Of a stretch of 64,000 nt of DNA, positions 10,608 to 22,100 are shown piece after piece. Positions within the stretch are counted from its first letter, which is position 1, and every line of letters starts with the position of its first letter. The DNA comes from Paracentrotus lividus (taxonomy: Eukaryota; Echinodermata; Echinoidea; Camarodonta; Echinidae). The notes under the pieces were generated by a model. The model had not been told where the DNA came from. It made no database searches and saw nothing but the letters and a program-made list of their open reading frames with translations. The stretch lies in NCBI GenBank assembly GCA_940671915.1, contig CALNVZ010000218.1, positions 1,717,101 to 1,781,100 of the forward strand, written 5' to 3'. The position numbers and the translations under genes are program-made.

Positions 10608-11053
10608 TGGTCTAAACCCACTTTGACTGATGTCCGTTTATTTTCATCTCACATTTCTAATTCTACGTCATCTACAACCAGTTTGTCTAATTTCCTTTTT
10701 ATCTAGTCGCCGCTTCGCATATTTACTATTTCATTTAATTCCCATTTCGTATAAAACGTCCGTTTCGTCTTATGTTTAGGCCTACTTGATCTAACACCAC
10801 TTAGTCACTGACTGGTTATAGACCAAATATCATTTGACAATTGGACGAAAATGTAATTATACCAATTGGCTATTAGACGAATTGGTCATTAGACCAAGTG
10901 CTTATTAGACTCAATAAAGATTAGACCATGTATGTATTAGATGATGGGGAAATTTGACAAATTAATGTTAGTAGACCAAATGGATCTAATCCATATGATA
11001 GAGGACAATGAGAGAATTAGACCAATTGTTGTTAGACCATGTGGATATATCCT
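10608..11053. mobile_element. Foldback element with GTCTAAT/ATTAGAC array, copy 1
   Basis: The left end TTGGTCTAAACCCACTTTGA is mirrored at the right end by a TTAGACCATGTGGATATA segment. The left half is a row of ~20-25-bp units with GTCTAAT-NN-CCATTT character; the right half has the complementary ATTAGACCAATTGGNN form. Length and unit order match the second copy at 12,408-12,854. No protein is encoded. The whole unit can fold on itself, as expected of a non-autonomous foldback transposon. Confidence 0.7.
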
Positions 11054-12407
11054 GTACATGTACATTTTAGACTTTTAATTAAAAATATTTGACAAAAATT
11101 ATCCAACCATATTCCATCCCATGCCATACCCGTCACTCTTTCTCTATTCTCTCTCTCTAACACCCTCAGTGTCTCTGTCTCCTTTTCAACATCTTGATCG
11201 TTTCCTCTCTCTCTTCCTCTAGGGCTACGCACTTTGGAGAGTTGATCGATCATAGGTTTCGCCCTCTTAAGTGACTTGAGAAGCTACAAACATGAACAAT
11301 TCACTCTTCCAAAGCGAAACCTTTTCAAGTACTCCCTTTCTACGATTTAATCTCTATTTCTCCACCCTTTTATGACAACTCCCCCATTCCAGATCCAATG
11401 CATTATTTCTTTTATGCCTCGAAGGGAGCTCAATTTTGTACTCTCTTTATTAAAGCAATTCAATCTGTGATCCCCTTGTCAGAAACATTTAGAAAAAGGA
11501 TCTGAAAAGTGGATCATTGATACTATGAGTGGTAACCTGTAACCTATTTTTTCAGATGTTTTTTTCTTTTTGGGGGGTCAAATATCGTTTCACAATTTTT
11601 CGTTATGCATAATTATGTAAGGCGTAAGTTTCACTACATGCGATTTGAAATTAGTCAAATTTGAATAGACTTATCCAGTTATTCAGAAACTAAAGAAATT
11701 GATAACCGTTTTATTTCGCAGCAGGATCATAGAATATTTGTCAAAATACCTTTTATTCATTTATATCATTAATTTAATTATTTCCTCAAATATACACGTT
11801 TGTGTCGGAGCTACACTCAGAAATACTAAGCGTTTTTAAAAGTGCACACTTAACTTTTTTCAATGGTTGAAAATGTTTAGCTACATCTATTTTTTTAAGC
11901 ACATTAGTTTCCATTCACAGAATAACAGGGGTGAAGCACACTAGTGGCCTATTTGTTGCTTGGCTACCTGTAGGCCCTCATGTCATCACATTAAATGCTC
12001 GATAAATGTCCCGTGAAATGTTTCATTGAGAATGAACAAACAACTTTAACCAGTATGATCTAAAAGTGTACTATCGTGTGGTTGTTTTATGTTAACAATT
12101 TAACCTCGATTCACAACCCCCATCCCGAGGAAACTGTTCGACTTGTTTCTGATTTCGTAAGAAACCTTTATCCCTGTAAATGGATATGGATCACCCAGTG
12201 AGGGTTGTTTTCATACCAGTATAATACCAAAGTGTCAACCCTATCCCTACATCCTCCTTGTGGGCCTGTATCACGTGCTTGCGTTCACTGGCATTGCCAT
12301 GAGAAAACGGGCTAATGACTCAATCACGACCACATTTTTAGTCTCTCAAACGGGGTGTCATCTCGACGTACGTCAGAGGAAAGATGAAATGGTGGTGAAT
12401 TGCTACT
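11054..12407. other. No gene seen; pyrimidine-rich stretch
   Basis: Unique sequence between the two foldback copies. A C/T-rich tract lies at about 11,130-11,225. Remaining sequence is AT-rich without a splice-bounded frame that I could see. Confidence 0.5.
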
Positions 12408-12854
12408 TGGTCTAAACCCACTTTGACTACTGTCTATTTGGTTTCATCCCATATGGTCTATTTCCATTTCGCCTACAACCGGTTTGTCGAATTAACTTTT
12501 GGTATTATTACCACTTTGAATACTTACCATTTTGTCCAATTCCCATTTCATCTAATGTACAGTTCGTCTAATGTCCACTTGGTCTATAATAACATGGTCA
12601 TTTCCAGTAGGCCTAGCAAACCTATTATGGACAATTTGGTCATTTATGCATTCAACGAGAATTCAGTGACACCATTTGGCTTTTAGACGAATTGGCACTC
12701 AGATCAAGTGGTCGTTGGACCAAGTAAGAATTAGACCAAGTATTTATTAAACCATGGGTAAATTCGACTAGATCGTTTGTAGACCACATGGATTGAGCCC
12801 ATGTGGTATAAGACAAGCGGACCAACTGCTGTTAGACAAAGTGGATATAAACCG
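12408..12854. mobile_element. Foldback element with GTCTAAT/ATTAGAC array, copy 2
   Basis: Starts TTGGTCTAAACCCACTTTGA as copy 1 does and ends TTAGACAAAGTGGATATAAA. Length differs from copy 1 by only about one base, and the order of diverged subunits (TTTCATC, CCTACAACC, GGTTTGTC, CCATTTC, TTGGTCTAT, then the inverted series) is shared. The two copies are therefore insertions of one family in the same orientation, about 1.8 kb apart. Confidence 0.72.
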
Positions 12855-13423
12855 ATGAAACAGAAAAGATTCGTAGCCAACAATCTCAATATTTCACACG
12901 CTTCACCCACACATGATATGTATTAATGGGGCCAATCCTCACCGCCTGAGTGGAGGCCCTTGATATCAAGTGGGCCAGAGGTAAATTAGATTTGGGGCAC
13001 TTGTGAGCATTCTTCCGATATGTTGACGAATCAGGAAGATGAAACACATTTCTCCTGTTATCAGTTATAGCAAATCCTATCAGGGGATCATCTATTCAGT
13101 GGTGAAATAGTTCAAATATATTAAAACATATACCGCGGTTCTTATAAAAAGAACGTTTAAATCTCAAAATGACTGAATATATCTCAAATCTTAAAATATT
13201 CATTGTCATTTTTGGACATCCCAGTCAACTTCTCCCCAATTTTCTGGAAATAAATAAAACATAATCCAATTTTCACAATTATTAAACAATTATATGATAT
13301 TAAAAATTTCTGAATATTACATCAATTTTATAAATAACGAAATTGTTTTTAGCTTTACCGTCGACATTAAATCTAATATACATGTATGTTACATTACGAA
13401 AATATTTTTATTATGTTGTTTCT
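12855..13423. other. No gene seen
   Basis: AT-rich unique sequence. It includes TGAGTGGAGGCCCTTGATAT near 12,950 but no recognisable gene or element. Confidence 0.45.
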
Positions 13424-13466
13424 GTTGGAAATGAATAAATTTAATCTGAATCTGAATCTCAATCTA
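13424..13466 (+). mobile_element. LINE-like 3' terminus with TCTGAA tail
   Basis: GGAAATGAATAAATTTAATC followed by CTGAATCTGAATCTCAATCT looks like a retroposon 3' end carrying an AATAAA signal and a hexamer tail. The upstream body is not recognisable. Confidence 0.4.
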
Positions 13467-13793
13467 ATAGATGCACCTGAAATATGCAGCCCAATTTTTT
13501 TTCGAGAATCTTTCCAACTAGTTCAAGGAAAAGCAAAATTTCGTTGATTGACAACCTGCAAGAGGTTGAATTGGAAGTTTTTTTTCTAAAAATTGAAAAA
13601 AAAATTCTGACTCTTTTCCGTGATTGCAGTGGCCATATCCTATATGCATTTTTTTTTTAACTCGAAATTACCACCCCCTCTTAAAAAAGGAAGAAGAAGG
13701 GGATAAGGAGAGAGAGAGAGAAAAGAAAGGCAGTTAAAGAAATAACAATACACGGCCCAAAATTGTTCAAATGCACGTTTTCCAATACTATCT
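13467..13793. other. No gene seen; GA tract
   Basis: A short spacer with T and A runs and a GAGAGA tract at about 13,685-13,735. Confidence 0.5.
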
Positions 13794-14001
13794 ATGCGGC
13801 AGTCACATGTACAAAACGCAAGACCAGCGCATTAAAATTTTTGAAAATTACCGACAAAGAGCACAAAGAGCGTATACATAGATACGCATATTAAAATACG
13901 CAACGAATGCACATCGTTGGCTAAGCGTGCTCTACGAATGAGTAGCGCACACCCATCGCGTACTGCGCGTTGGATATGCGTCGTACATGTGACTGCGCCA
14001 T
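13794..14001. mobile_element. 208-bp MITE-like inverted-repeat element
   Basis: ATGCGGCAGTCACATGTAC at 13,794-13,812 is matched by its inverse, GTACATGTGACTGCGCCAT, at 13,983-14,001 with two mismatches, and ACGC/GCGC segments pair further inward. The interior is richer in CG dinucleotides (ACGCG, GCGTA) than its surroundings. The CAGTCACA core is shared with the ends of the element at 30,079-30,311. No clear target duplication was seen. Confidence 0.5.
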
Positions 14002-14687
14002 GGAAGGTTAAGCGGTTATTTGAAACACAACCCACGATGTCTAAACATTCCATGAACGGTTGACACAACCGTAATCGGAGCGAGGCAAAAGACACGACAG
14101 GTTTGCCTCTACTGAGTACATACATTATTGAGAAAGTAGAAAGTTCAATGGCGCGGCACAGCAAACAGATCAATAAAATCAAAGAGAGAAAGAACTGAAT
14201 TTTCACTCTTTGATTTCCTAGCCGATTAATCCAACCGTGTTGAAATAAAGGATGAAAATGTGTGGTTATATCACTGGAAGGTTAAGAGCAATGCTGCTGT
14301 CACACTAGCCTTGTCCGCTCACCGTTCGCCATGGGACACTGTAGTCTATTGCTAAGGACGTTTATTGGTTTATAAGTTAAAAACGAACCAACCAACCAAC
14401 AAACAAACAAACCAACAAACAAATCTGAAACTCTGTTTGTGGCTACCCAGTAGATGTTGGGTTACCTTAATGATTTGAACCTACCTGAAAAATCGTGTAA
14501 AATGAGCCAATCGAGCGCCCACACTGGCGTAAAATTTTAAAATTAGATGGCAATCTCTTTTAGGACAACAACAACGATAAAGTGGTGAATGGTCAACCCA
14601 CAGTGCTAATGTTAGCCTGCCTGACAGATGTGGTTAAATGAATATATTCCTTCTCTTCTGGAGGGTAAGGGAGCTAGGGAGGGGGAG

Positions 14688-14720
<33 letters not shown>

Positions 14721-15648
14721 ATGGAAATTAAATGATAAAACAATTAAAAGTTCATATATATTTTTCAATCAATGATTATTAAATTTTCATGACCAAATTA
14801 TTTCGTCGTGATTATTTGTGAAGTCAGTGGTGTTTTTTTTTTTTAATCAAGTGACTGAGCAATAGGACAAATATAAATTAAAATATAACGTTACATCCGA
14901 TCGGTAATGAACCGTCCCAAAATTTACACAATCTCCTAACGTTAGCCTAAAGGTGAATTGTCAGGGGTAGCAACTGGTTGCAGCTTATGGCCTGACGTAA
15001 TTTATGACAAAGAAAAACACCTACAAAGTAGTCTGCTACGAACAGATTATGATCGACTTTTCCTTGAAATAGACCTTTTCTTTGTGCAATCTTTTGAAAT
15101 CAATACACAAACAGAGTGCATATCGATATTTTGTTTCTCACTTGGCTAATTTGAGAAGAGCACTTTATATATTCTGACCCTGTTTTTATAGCTAAGGGCA
15201 AAGCAGGCAATAGTTCACGAAGCATCGGGCAAATCCAGTTGTACCTTGGAGTCTCAAATAGAGAAAATAATATAAAGAAATAAGAGGACATGCAAAACTC
15301 CTTTTTTTTTTTTAGATTGCAACCCTAAAACATCCCCTGGAAAGAAATAACCCCCTCTAGAGGCCGACCGTAAGCATTTTAAATATAGTCTAATGTGAAC
15401 TTCAGGCGTATCACAGTGCCTCATTCTGTATTAGCTGGTAAGCCTCCCTACAACGTTCACGTTTTAAAGTATACATAGAGCAATGTCATCACGAACACAT
15501 TCACACCCGCCACCGCACGCACACTAGCATACGCACTCCCTCACGTCATTGTGTTTCGCACCTTGTATCTCGCGTATCCTACGCACAAGCTTCGCATTGA
15601 TTTTCATTCATCGTCTTCGCACAAATCAAGGTCCTCTTGATTTCATAA
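14002..15648. other. No gene seen; poly-G tract inside
   Basis: Contains an AACCAACCAACAAACAAAC-type run at about 14,385-14,425, an uninterrupted 30-nt poly-G at 14,689-14,718, and a poly-T at about 15,301-15,314. Open frames here begin at non-ATG codons or lack a coding look. Confidence 0.5.
14689..14718. repeat. Poly-G, 30 nt
   Basis: Uninterrupted G run preceded by G-rich GGGAGGGGGAGC. Such runs are strong quadruplex formers and rare at this length, so its exact length in the assembly is uncertain. Confidence 0.95.
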
Positions 15649-15960
15649 TATCAGTTCAGTTCAGTTCAGTTCAGTTCAGTTTATTTACATATTCCAATCA
15701 AACAATAATAAGAACAACAATTATTTGTCATTTCAAAACTATACATTATTTGATAAATCATAAAACGAATGACATCAGTAGCATAAAAGGAAAGAAATAT
15801 GAAGGAGCCTAAGTTAAAAGCTAAGCTTGTTACATTATAGGCTCCTTTGTGAAGATGATGTATAAGAATACATAAAGAAATAAATAAATACAAAGATATA
15901 TAAATAGGAGTAACTGAAAAATGTGCATTAACATATCATTTTTTTTTTAAATATATATAT
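15649..15960 (-). mobile_element. LINE/SINE-like 3' end with TTCAG tail (minus)
   Basis: Six TCAGT/TTCAG units at 15,651-15,680 are followed by TTTATTTACATATTCCAATC and AAACAATAA. On minus this reads as a 3' end with a CTGAA tail. The same body (TTTATT-CATAT-TCCAATCAAACAAT) recurs at 62,845-62,900, showing a dispersed family. An AAGGAGCCTA/TAGGCTCCTT hairpin lies at 15,802-15,847. CTGAA tails are typical of CR1/L2-related elements. Confidence 0.5.
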
Positions 15961-17443
15961 TGAACTACCTATCTGTACGCATGATATGATTCCTATACCT
16001 TTTCGGCTTTTTCATATGCATACTAAAAATCTTCCCCTCTCTCTCTCTCTCTCTTTCTCTCTCTTCCCTTTCTCTCCCTCTCTCATCCTCAGTCATATAC
16101 TTTCCTCTATCATTCCATTTTGATAATAGATGTAGGAAGCGGATGCATTTGTATGAATCAAAGCGTACAATTGTATCGGATCTCGAATGCAACAAACATA
16201 GAGAAGGAAAGGATTTCTTTGTAGTCATACGGACAAAGCTCCATTTACATACCACCATAGATCTGTCAAATACATGTAAACATACAGTAATAAATAAGAA
16301 CAAAAATTGTAATTGCTTCAATCATCTATTTATTTACACCAGTGGTATAACACTCCACCCCCCAAAAATATGAAAAAGATACGTTTTATTGTCCTTTGAA
16401 CGTTCATTTCACATCGAATTCACAAAGGTTACGTGCAAAGTAAAACCTCATTTTTTTTTCATTAAGATTTCTCAAATTTAAATGATGTTTTAAAGGTGAG
16501 AAAAAAGATCAGACATACATTACACTTCATGTCTGCCTGTGAATTATCCACACCTATGGCATCGCATTTAGAAGCATTCCCTAATTTGAACATTAGTTTC
16601 GGTCTGCTAAACTCAGACCTTGTTACGCGTTTTCGCCCTTGAGTGCATTGAGATATTTGATGAAAATTGGTCAACCATCCAATTTTGTCATAATCCTCCC
16701 TCCGCAAACGATCTGTCTCTATTAATCACCAAAGATGACCAAGAAACAGAACCACAATATCGATTAAAAAGGATGATGGAGGAATAGTACACGATGTCGA
16801 TTAGAATTTCACCTTAACGTGCTTGCAGTTCATTGTCTTTAGGTTTAGGATCCGGTTAACTTACCGCCCCCTCAACCACTTTGATATTTCATCTTGTCTA
16901 ACGTAATCGTCAACTTACCCTAAATATAACCGAACCCTTTCCACCATTCCCTGTCTTTTAAATCTAGCAATTCTATAAAAACGCCAATTTCTATCTATAT
17001 TGCCTGCGGGTACCCCACCCCTCTTGTGCAATCCTATTTACATCTTTCCTGAATTCTTCAATCAATCACATTGATCAACGTTGAGTGGTCTCGCAATTAT
17101 TTCCTTCGTTCACACCGCTTCGAGAAAACTGATCTTCATCCTTCCCTTTCTGACACGATGCATTATGATCTAAAAACCTCGTCCCTTTCAAGAGAGGGTG
17201 GATCGATTTCTTAGATACCATGAAATCCTACGATTGAGATGATTGCGATATTTTCTGATTTGACAAGGTTCCCTTATTTCCTCCTTTTTGCAAGCTTTTC
17301 CTGCTTTAGTTCAACATCTCTCAGTATATTCATTCCTGTCTTTCCTTTCTTTTACAAGCTTCCCTGTTCATGCTGTAGACCACTTTTTCTGAATGTATTT
17401 CTTTTCTTTTCTTATTTGTTACTTTTTTGTTCGCTATTTTTTA
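15961..17443. other. No gene seen; CT microsatellite
   Basis: A CT-rich microsatellite occupies about 16,027-16,085; the arginine/glutamate-rich frame on minus is its shadow. A GC-moderate stretch at 16,540-16,700 has an 81-codon minus frame without an ATG start or clear splice sites. The rest is unique and AT-rich. Confidence 0.45.
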
Positions 17444-17800
17444 TTCAAAAATGTTTTAAGGTGTAAGAAATATCCATTATATTTCGACTACATTTTTAGA
17501 CTATTTACTTCCTTTCTGTCTTTTGTAATCACTTTTTTCTATTTCTTTTAAACATCCGCCAGCATTTATCATTCTTTTCATTATAAAATCTATGATTTTA
17601 TGTTTATGGCATTTTCCTTTCAACTGTGATTCATCTATCTTCCACTATTGTTCACTCAAAAGTATTTATCAGGTGTAAGAAATGTCCATTTCATTTTGGA
17701 TTTTTCTTTTAAAGACTTCGTACTTCCTTTTTGTCTTTTCTTCCTTCCGTGTCCTTTTTTCTATTTCTTTAAACCTCTGTCATTATCTATCATTTTACTC
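17444..17800. repeat. Degenerate ~207-bp direct duplication in T-rich DNA
   Basis: The segment with CAAAAATGTTTTAAGGTGTA and AGAAATATCCATT near 17,447 recurs near 17,653 as CAAAAGTATTTATCAGGTGT and AGAAATGTCCATT. Both continue through ACTTCCTTTNTGTCTTTT and TTTTTTCTATTTCTTT. Divergence is higher than for the 9.4-kb duplication. The F/L/S-rich frames on plus are composition artefacts. Confidence 0.6.
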
Positions 17801-18210
17801 TCTCTCCCTCCCTGCCCCCCTCTCTCTCGTCCTTTTTCTTTCCACATGAAGACTATTTTTTCCTACAATTTCTCCATTTTTTTAGGTTATTTATTTAGGT
17901 TGTTTATTGTGTATTCCCACCGACCCTCTTAATCATGTTAATGTCACCGCCTCCAATCTTTGTATCAATCACTTATTTATAGCAAATTGATGTCTGATGT
18001 CTGCCTAATATCCTTTAATTTGACAACATAAACTAGGTCGCACAAGACAAATAGTGTACTTCTTTTTCATAGGCAATTCGTGTTGAATTGAAGTGAAATG
18101 ATGTTATAATTTGTTATTCGTGCTTGTTACTTAGCGCAATTACACAAATCACAGTTAATACACAGACATGACATAGGTTGGCACGCTGCAGAAAAAAAGG
18201 CTATAGTTTG
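17801..18210. other. No gene seen
   Basis: T-rich then AT-rich unique sequence with no recognisable feature. Confidence 0.45.
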
Positions 18211-18319
18211 CTTATGCTGTTGTCACAACATGTTGTAAGTGCAACTCTCTACGAAATAGAGAATAACATGTAGGTAGTTGCAAGCTTCACTTACGACGTG
18301 TTGTGACAACTGCCATAAG
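18211..18319. repeat. ~109-bp hairpin (foldback)
   Basis: GTTGTCACAACATGTTGTAA and GTGCAACT (18,219-18,246) pair with AGTTGC (18,276-18,281), CACTTACGACGTG and TTGTGACAAC (18,288-18,310). Pairing continues outward through CTTATG/CATAAG, and a small CTCTA/TAGAG hairpin sits in the loop. The long, nearly complete stem fits a tiny MITE or a hairpin transcript precursor; nothing shows which. Confidence 0.5.
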
Positions 18320-19267
18320 TATCTTATGGTGGCTATGTAGACCCTTACGTGCTTTAATAGGAACACCATCATGCTATCAAAGCAAGTTTGGTAACACGAA
18401 TAATGCATAAACGTTAATAGATATTATAAATTCATGTAATTATTCCAAGTAAATATCACCAGGATTAACTATTATATTTAAAGATTTATCTTTGTTCTAA
18501 TTCAGTAACTTTCAATTTGATATGGTCTGTGTCTTATTTTTATTTTTAATAAAGAGGAAATGGGGTTGAATAAATAATCGAAGTAACAGATTATAAGCTT
18601 AAAGACGCCATTTAGTAAAACTAACCAAGTATGTATATTTTAATTTTCACTCTGTGTGCGTTCGATAATTGCTCTTCTGAATTCAAAGTCAAAATATTTT
18701 AAACTTTGAAGAAAAATGAGGGGGAAAACGATGTTTACAAGGATGATGCAAAGTAAGAAAACTATTTTTTAACAATAAGAAGAAAACTAAATAATAATGA
18801 TAATAATAATAATAATAATAACAAAACAATAATAAAAAATAACAAGAAGGCGAGAGGGAGATGAATAGGTAGATAGGTAGAGAGAGAAAGAAAGCCTAAA
18901 GCAATATTCTGTAATTTCCACCAATGTCATTGGATTCTATTTCCCAAGAATTCGATCTGTAAATAAGTAATAGCTATAACATTTATTTCTTTATTTATTA
19001 CTATTTTTTAATGAAAGTCATAATTCATATGTCAGTATGATAACCACGCCCGAGCGAAAAGAAATATTTCGCGAAAGTGAAACGTAATATATAAGAGAAC
19101 ATAATCGCCAACGAAATCATTTGATAAAAAATGGAATGACCATTACCTAAATGCAGTGCTAACTCCCAATGTAATAAATCTTACCAGAAACATATATATT
19201 CCATCTTATAGCGTTTTTGTGGCCGGTTTATTGCGACAAGAAAACTAAAAAACGATAACCTCTTCAC
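18320..19267. other. No gene seen; AAT microsatellite
   Basis: AT-rich, with an AAT-rich microsatellite at about 18,790-18,835 followed by GA-rich sequence. No gene recognised. Confidence 0.5.
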
Positions 19268-19458
19268 CTTAATTTGCAATTTGTTCTTGACGTCAGCGAG
19301 TAATTTCGCAGAGATATTGGCAATTTTAAGGGTCATTTCCTCCCCGCGTTTAACAAATTGAGTCAAAAGTAGATGGTCTTTGTTTATCATTGTCATACGG
19401 AATTTCATATGAATGTCGAGGAGCACGATAATGTCATTTTGATGTGTTGCCATTTCCC
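19268..19458 (-). CDS. Candidate internal coding exon, unrecognised protein
   Basis: On the minus strand a 191-nt segment starts right after a pyrimidine-rich acceptor (CCCATTTCTTTCATGTAG, AG at 19,460-19,459) and ends AAG before GTGAAG (donor GT at 19,267-19,266). It is open throughout in the frame read as two leftover bases plus 63 codons. Third positions use C and G more than the AT-rich surroundings, and the product (EMATHQNDIIVLLDIHMKFR, then a K/E-rich helical-looking stretch with QFVKRGEEM and SAKLLADVKNKL) has ordinary protein composition. An ATG at 19,453-19,451 has G at -3 and G at +4, so it could also be a start. I do not recognise the family. No partner exon was found nearby. A chance open frame remains possible. 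Confidence 0.33.
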
Positions 19459-20336
19459 CTACATGAAAGAAATGGGATATGTTTATGAAAGTGGTTTTGA
19501 AATGAGTTTACGGAGTTAACGGAATACCTGGGCGACAGGAAAGAAACTACTTGAATATCTTTTGAAAAGACCGTAAATGTTTCTAACAAAAAATTGTTTG
19601 TACCAACATGTCTGTTTACATCAAAGTACATTCATGTCAAAGTAGATGAATCATGAGAAATTGGAACATATAAACCAATACATTATTGAAGAAGTACAAA
19701 CATCATAAATGAATTTGGCGAATTCACAAGTTCAAAGCTGTATCAATATGTCATAATTTTTTTTTTTTTTTTTTTTTTTAGAAAGTTCGATTTTCATCAT
19801 ACTACTCCAGCATCAGATTTCTCTAATGTCTAGGAATACATTGGGTGAGATTGCTGGTAACCAACTTTGGTTGTCGAAAGCAATGACCAGCATTAACTTC
19901 TTGTTGCTATTTCGTCTTTAGGTAGCTTTCCTTACAGTATCTTACTAGGTATGTGCAATCTCCATTCAATGTTAAGAACTTCCCCCAAACACTCTGGTAT
20001 AGCAAACATTAACAGACTTCTCTAAAGCTGGGGTTTTTCCCCAATGCCTCACTAAAAACCCCCGATACTTAAGTGAAATGTATATGGGCTAGATCTGCAT
20101 GAAATTCAGAAGATAAGATGTAACATATCATTACAAAAATGGTATAAATTTATTCAGGCAAGCAAAAATGTGGTATGAAACTTTTGCTCAGAAATGTATT
20201 TATATCGAACTAATATCTCAAAAATAAACCGTAAAATCAATTGACAGTTACATAAAACGTAACATAAGTACCCCCCCCCTGAAATACATTTAAAATGCAG
20301 ACGAAATTGATTGCGACGATAGAAGGTAATATTTTC
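19459..20336. other. No gene seen; poly-T and poly-C runs
   Basis: Holds a 23-nt poly-T at 19,757-19,779 and a poly-C near 20,271-20,279. No gene is supported. Confidence 0.5.
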
Positions 20337-20503
20337 CAGGGGTGGATCCAGGATTTGAAAATAGTTGGGGCGCAGCCAGATTATTTGAAAAATAATGGGA
20401 GGCGCAACCGTAATTTTCCATATTTTAACATGCACACCCAATGAGTGATTTTCAAATTATAGGGGGTTGAGGTTCTTTGCGCCTCCTCCTACATCCGCCT
20501 CTG
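20337..20503. mobile_element. 167-bp MITE with CAG-type ends
   Basis: The left end CAGGGGTGGATCCAGGATTT matches the complement of the right end, CAGAGGCGGATGTAGGAGG, at most of the first 16 positions. CAG...CTG termini with a GGCGGATCCAGG core are seen in hAT-like non-autonomous elements in many marine invertebrates. The flanking bases do not give a clean 8-bp duplication, so the superfamily is uncertain. Confidence 0.5.
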
Positions 20504-22024
20504 TATTCGAAAATACAATCGTCAGTATTTCACACGAATCAACAAGGTCCGTGATTCTGGAATTCTGTAATTACGTTTGAAAAATTGAAATTGATCCGTG
20601 ATGTATCTTTCAGCTAACCCTGAAGTCAAAATCATTGAAGATGTATGTTAATAATGTTTGCGTCTTCTGTTGTGTTGAAAATGTTTATAAATATATTCTG
20701 CGACATGAAAAAAGACGCTTTTAGATTTTCACAAGTCCCTAGTTTAAATTACTTTGTAAATTTACACTTAGATAAATGCAAGGAAGCTATGATAGTGATT
20801 GTATTGAATAAATGAGAAAACTTATTTGCACATCAATATTGTAAATGATCTACTCACATTTGATCACATTTTCTTTTTGCAGTTTATTTTATCTCATTAA
20901 CAAAAAATATAGATACTTTTTGTTCCTGACCTCTCATCTTAATTAATTTTAAGATGATTTCTCTACTCACAGACATATAACAAACAATTTAACTTTTTAT
21001 CCTCCGATAAGTGTTGAACTTTAAAACAAGTATGCTTGACCTTTGTAATAAGTACGTATATCGTGAACATCACTTGAAGAAAAGTTAATGTGTACTCAAT
21101 AACACACACAAAAAAGGAGGCTTAGAGGACCCTTCAAAACTCAAAAGTAATTATGTCCATGATCAAAGCGTTTGCCATGGGCTGCGCATCAATCTAATAT
21201 GCGATTTGATTTCAGAGGAATATATTCCATCTAACATAGTTTATGAGTATGCATCAGCACGTACAATGTCATTACTGAATAGTATACTGATATGGCCATC
21301 TACAAGTGACAATAATCTCATAAATATGAGTTTGAATTGAGCCTGGGGCAAAAATACTTGAGGTTTGAGAGGATTTTTGCGTTGCAACTCTTATGTAAAA
21401 TATCAATTTTTTATAGTTTATAAAACACACGACGGTCACAATGGGCGCCATGATCAAATTCAGATATTTTTGTGTGTTTTGTTTTATCTTGTGTTTTTGC
21501 CGTTACGAAACATAGCATGAGTTGAATAGTATATCCTCTTTTTCGTAGTTTATTATAAAAGCGAACATTAGATCTCCCCTAAAGTACAAAAGTCGAATCA
21601 ATCGCAAGTGACCTTTAATGAAAGCGTTTTTTAGAAGAAAAAAAAAAAAATCAATTTTGAAAGAGGCTTTTTGGATTGGTCGAAATCAGACACTAAATAT
21701 TCAACCTTCAAATCATTCATTTGAATGTTATTTTCATAATTATAAGTTGGTCTCAAAGTGTTAAACGCCCTAGAATCATGTATATATCAAATATTTGATC
21801 AAGTGAGTGACATGTCTTATCCAAAAATCCAGAAACTAATGAAACATTCCATGTAAGATCATATCAAATCTAAACAAGGAAGAGGGGAGGTAAATATATA
21901 ATGTCGATTTTCGCAAGAAATACCAGATCTTTGATTAAAAATTCCATAGAGAACAAACAATTTTTCAGTTGAAGGAAAAGTCTTGACCAATAGAAGGCAT
22001 CGATTGAACTCTATACATCATATG

Positions 22025-22025
<1 letters not shown>
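20504..22025. other. No gene seen
   Basis: AT-rich unique sequence. The 61-codon minus-strand frame at 21.3-21.5 kb has no splice or composition support. Confidence 0.45.
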
Positions 22026-22075
<50 letters not shown>

Positions 22076-22100
22076 ATACACACACATACATACATACACA
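22026..22100. repeat. CA dinucleotide microsatellite
   Basis: About 22 perfect AC units to 22,070, then interrupted ACAT/CATA units to about 22,100. Confidence 0.95.

Noticed and set aside
13832-14206. 124-codon minus-strand frame with a hydrophobic, signal-peptide-like start
   Set aside because: It begins at GTG, not ATG, and overlaps the inverted-repeat element at 13,794-14,001; no splice or composition support.
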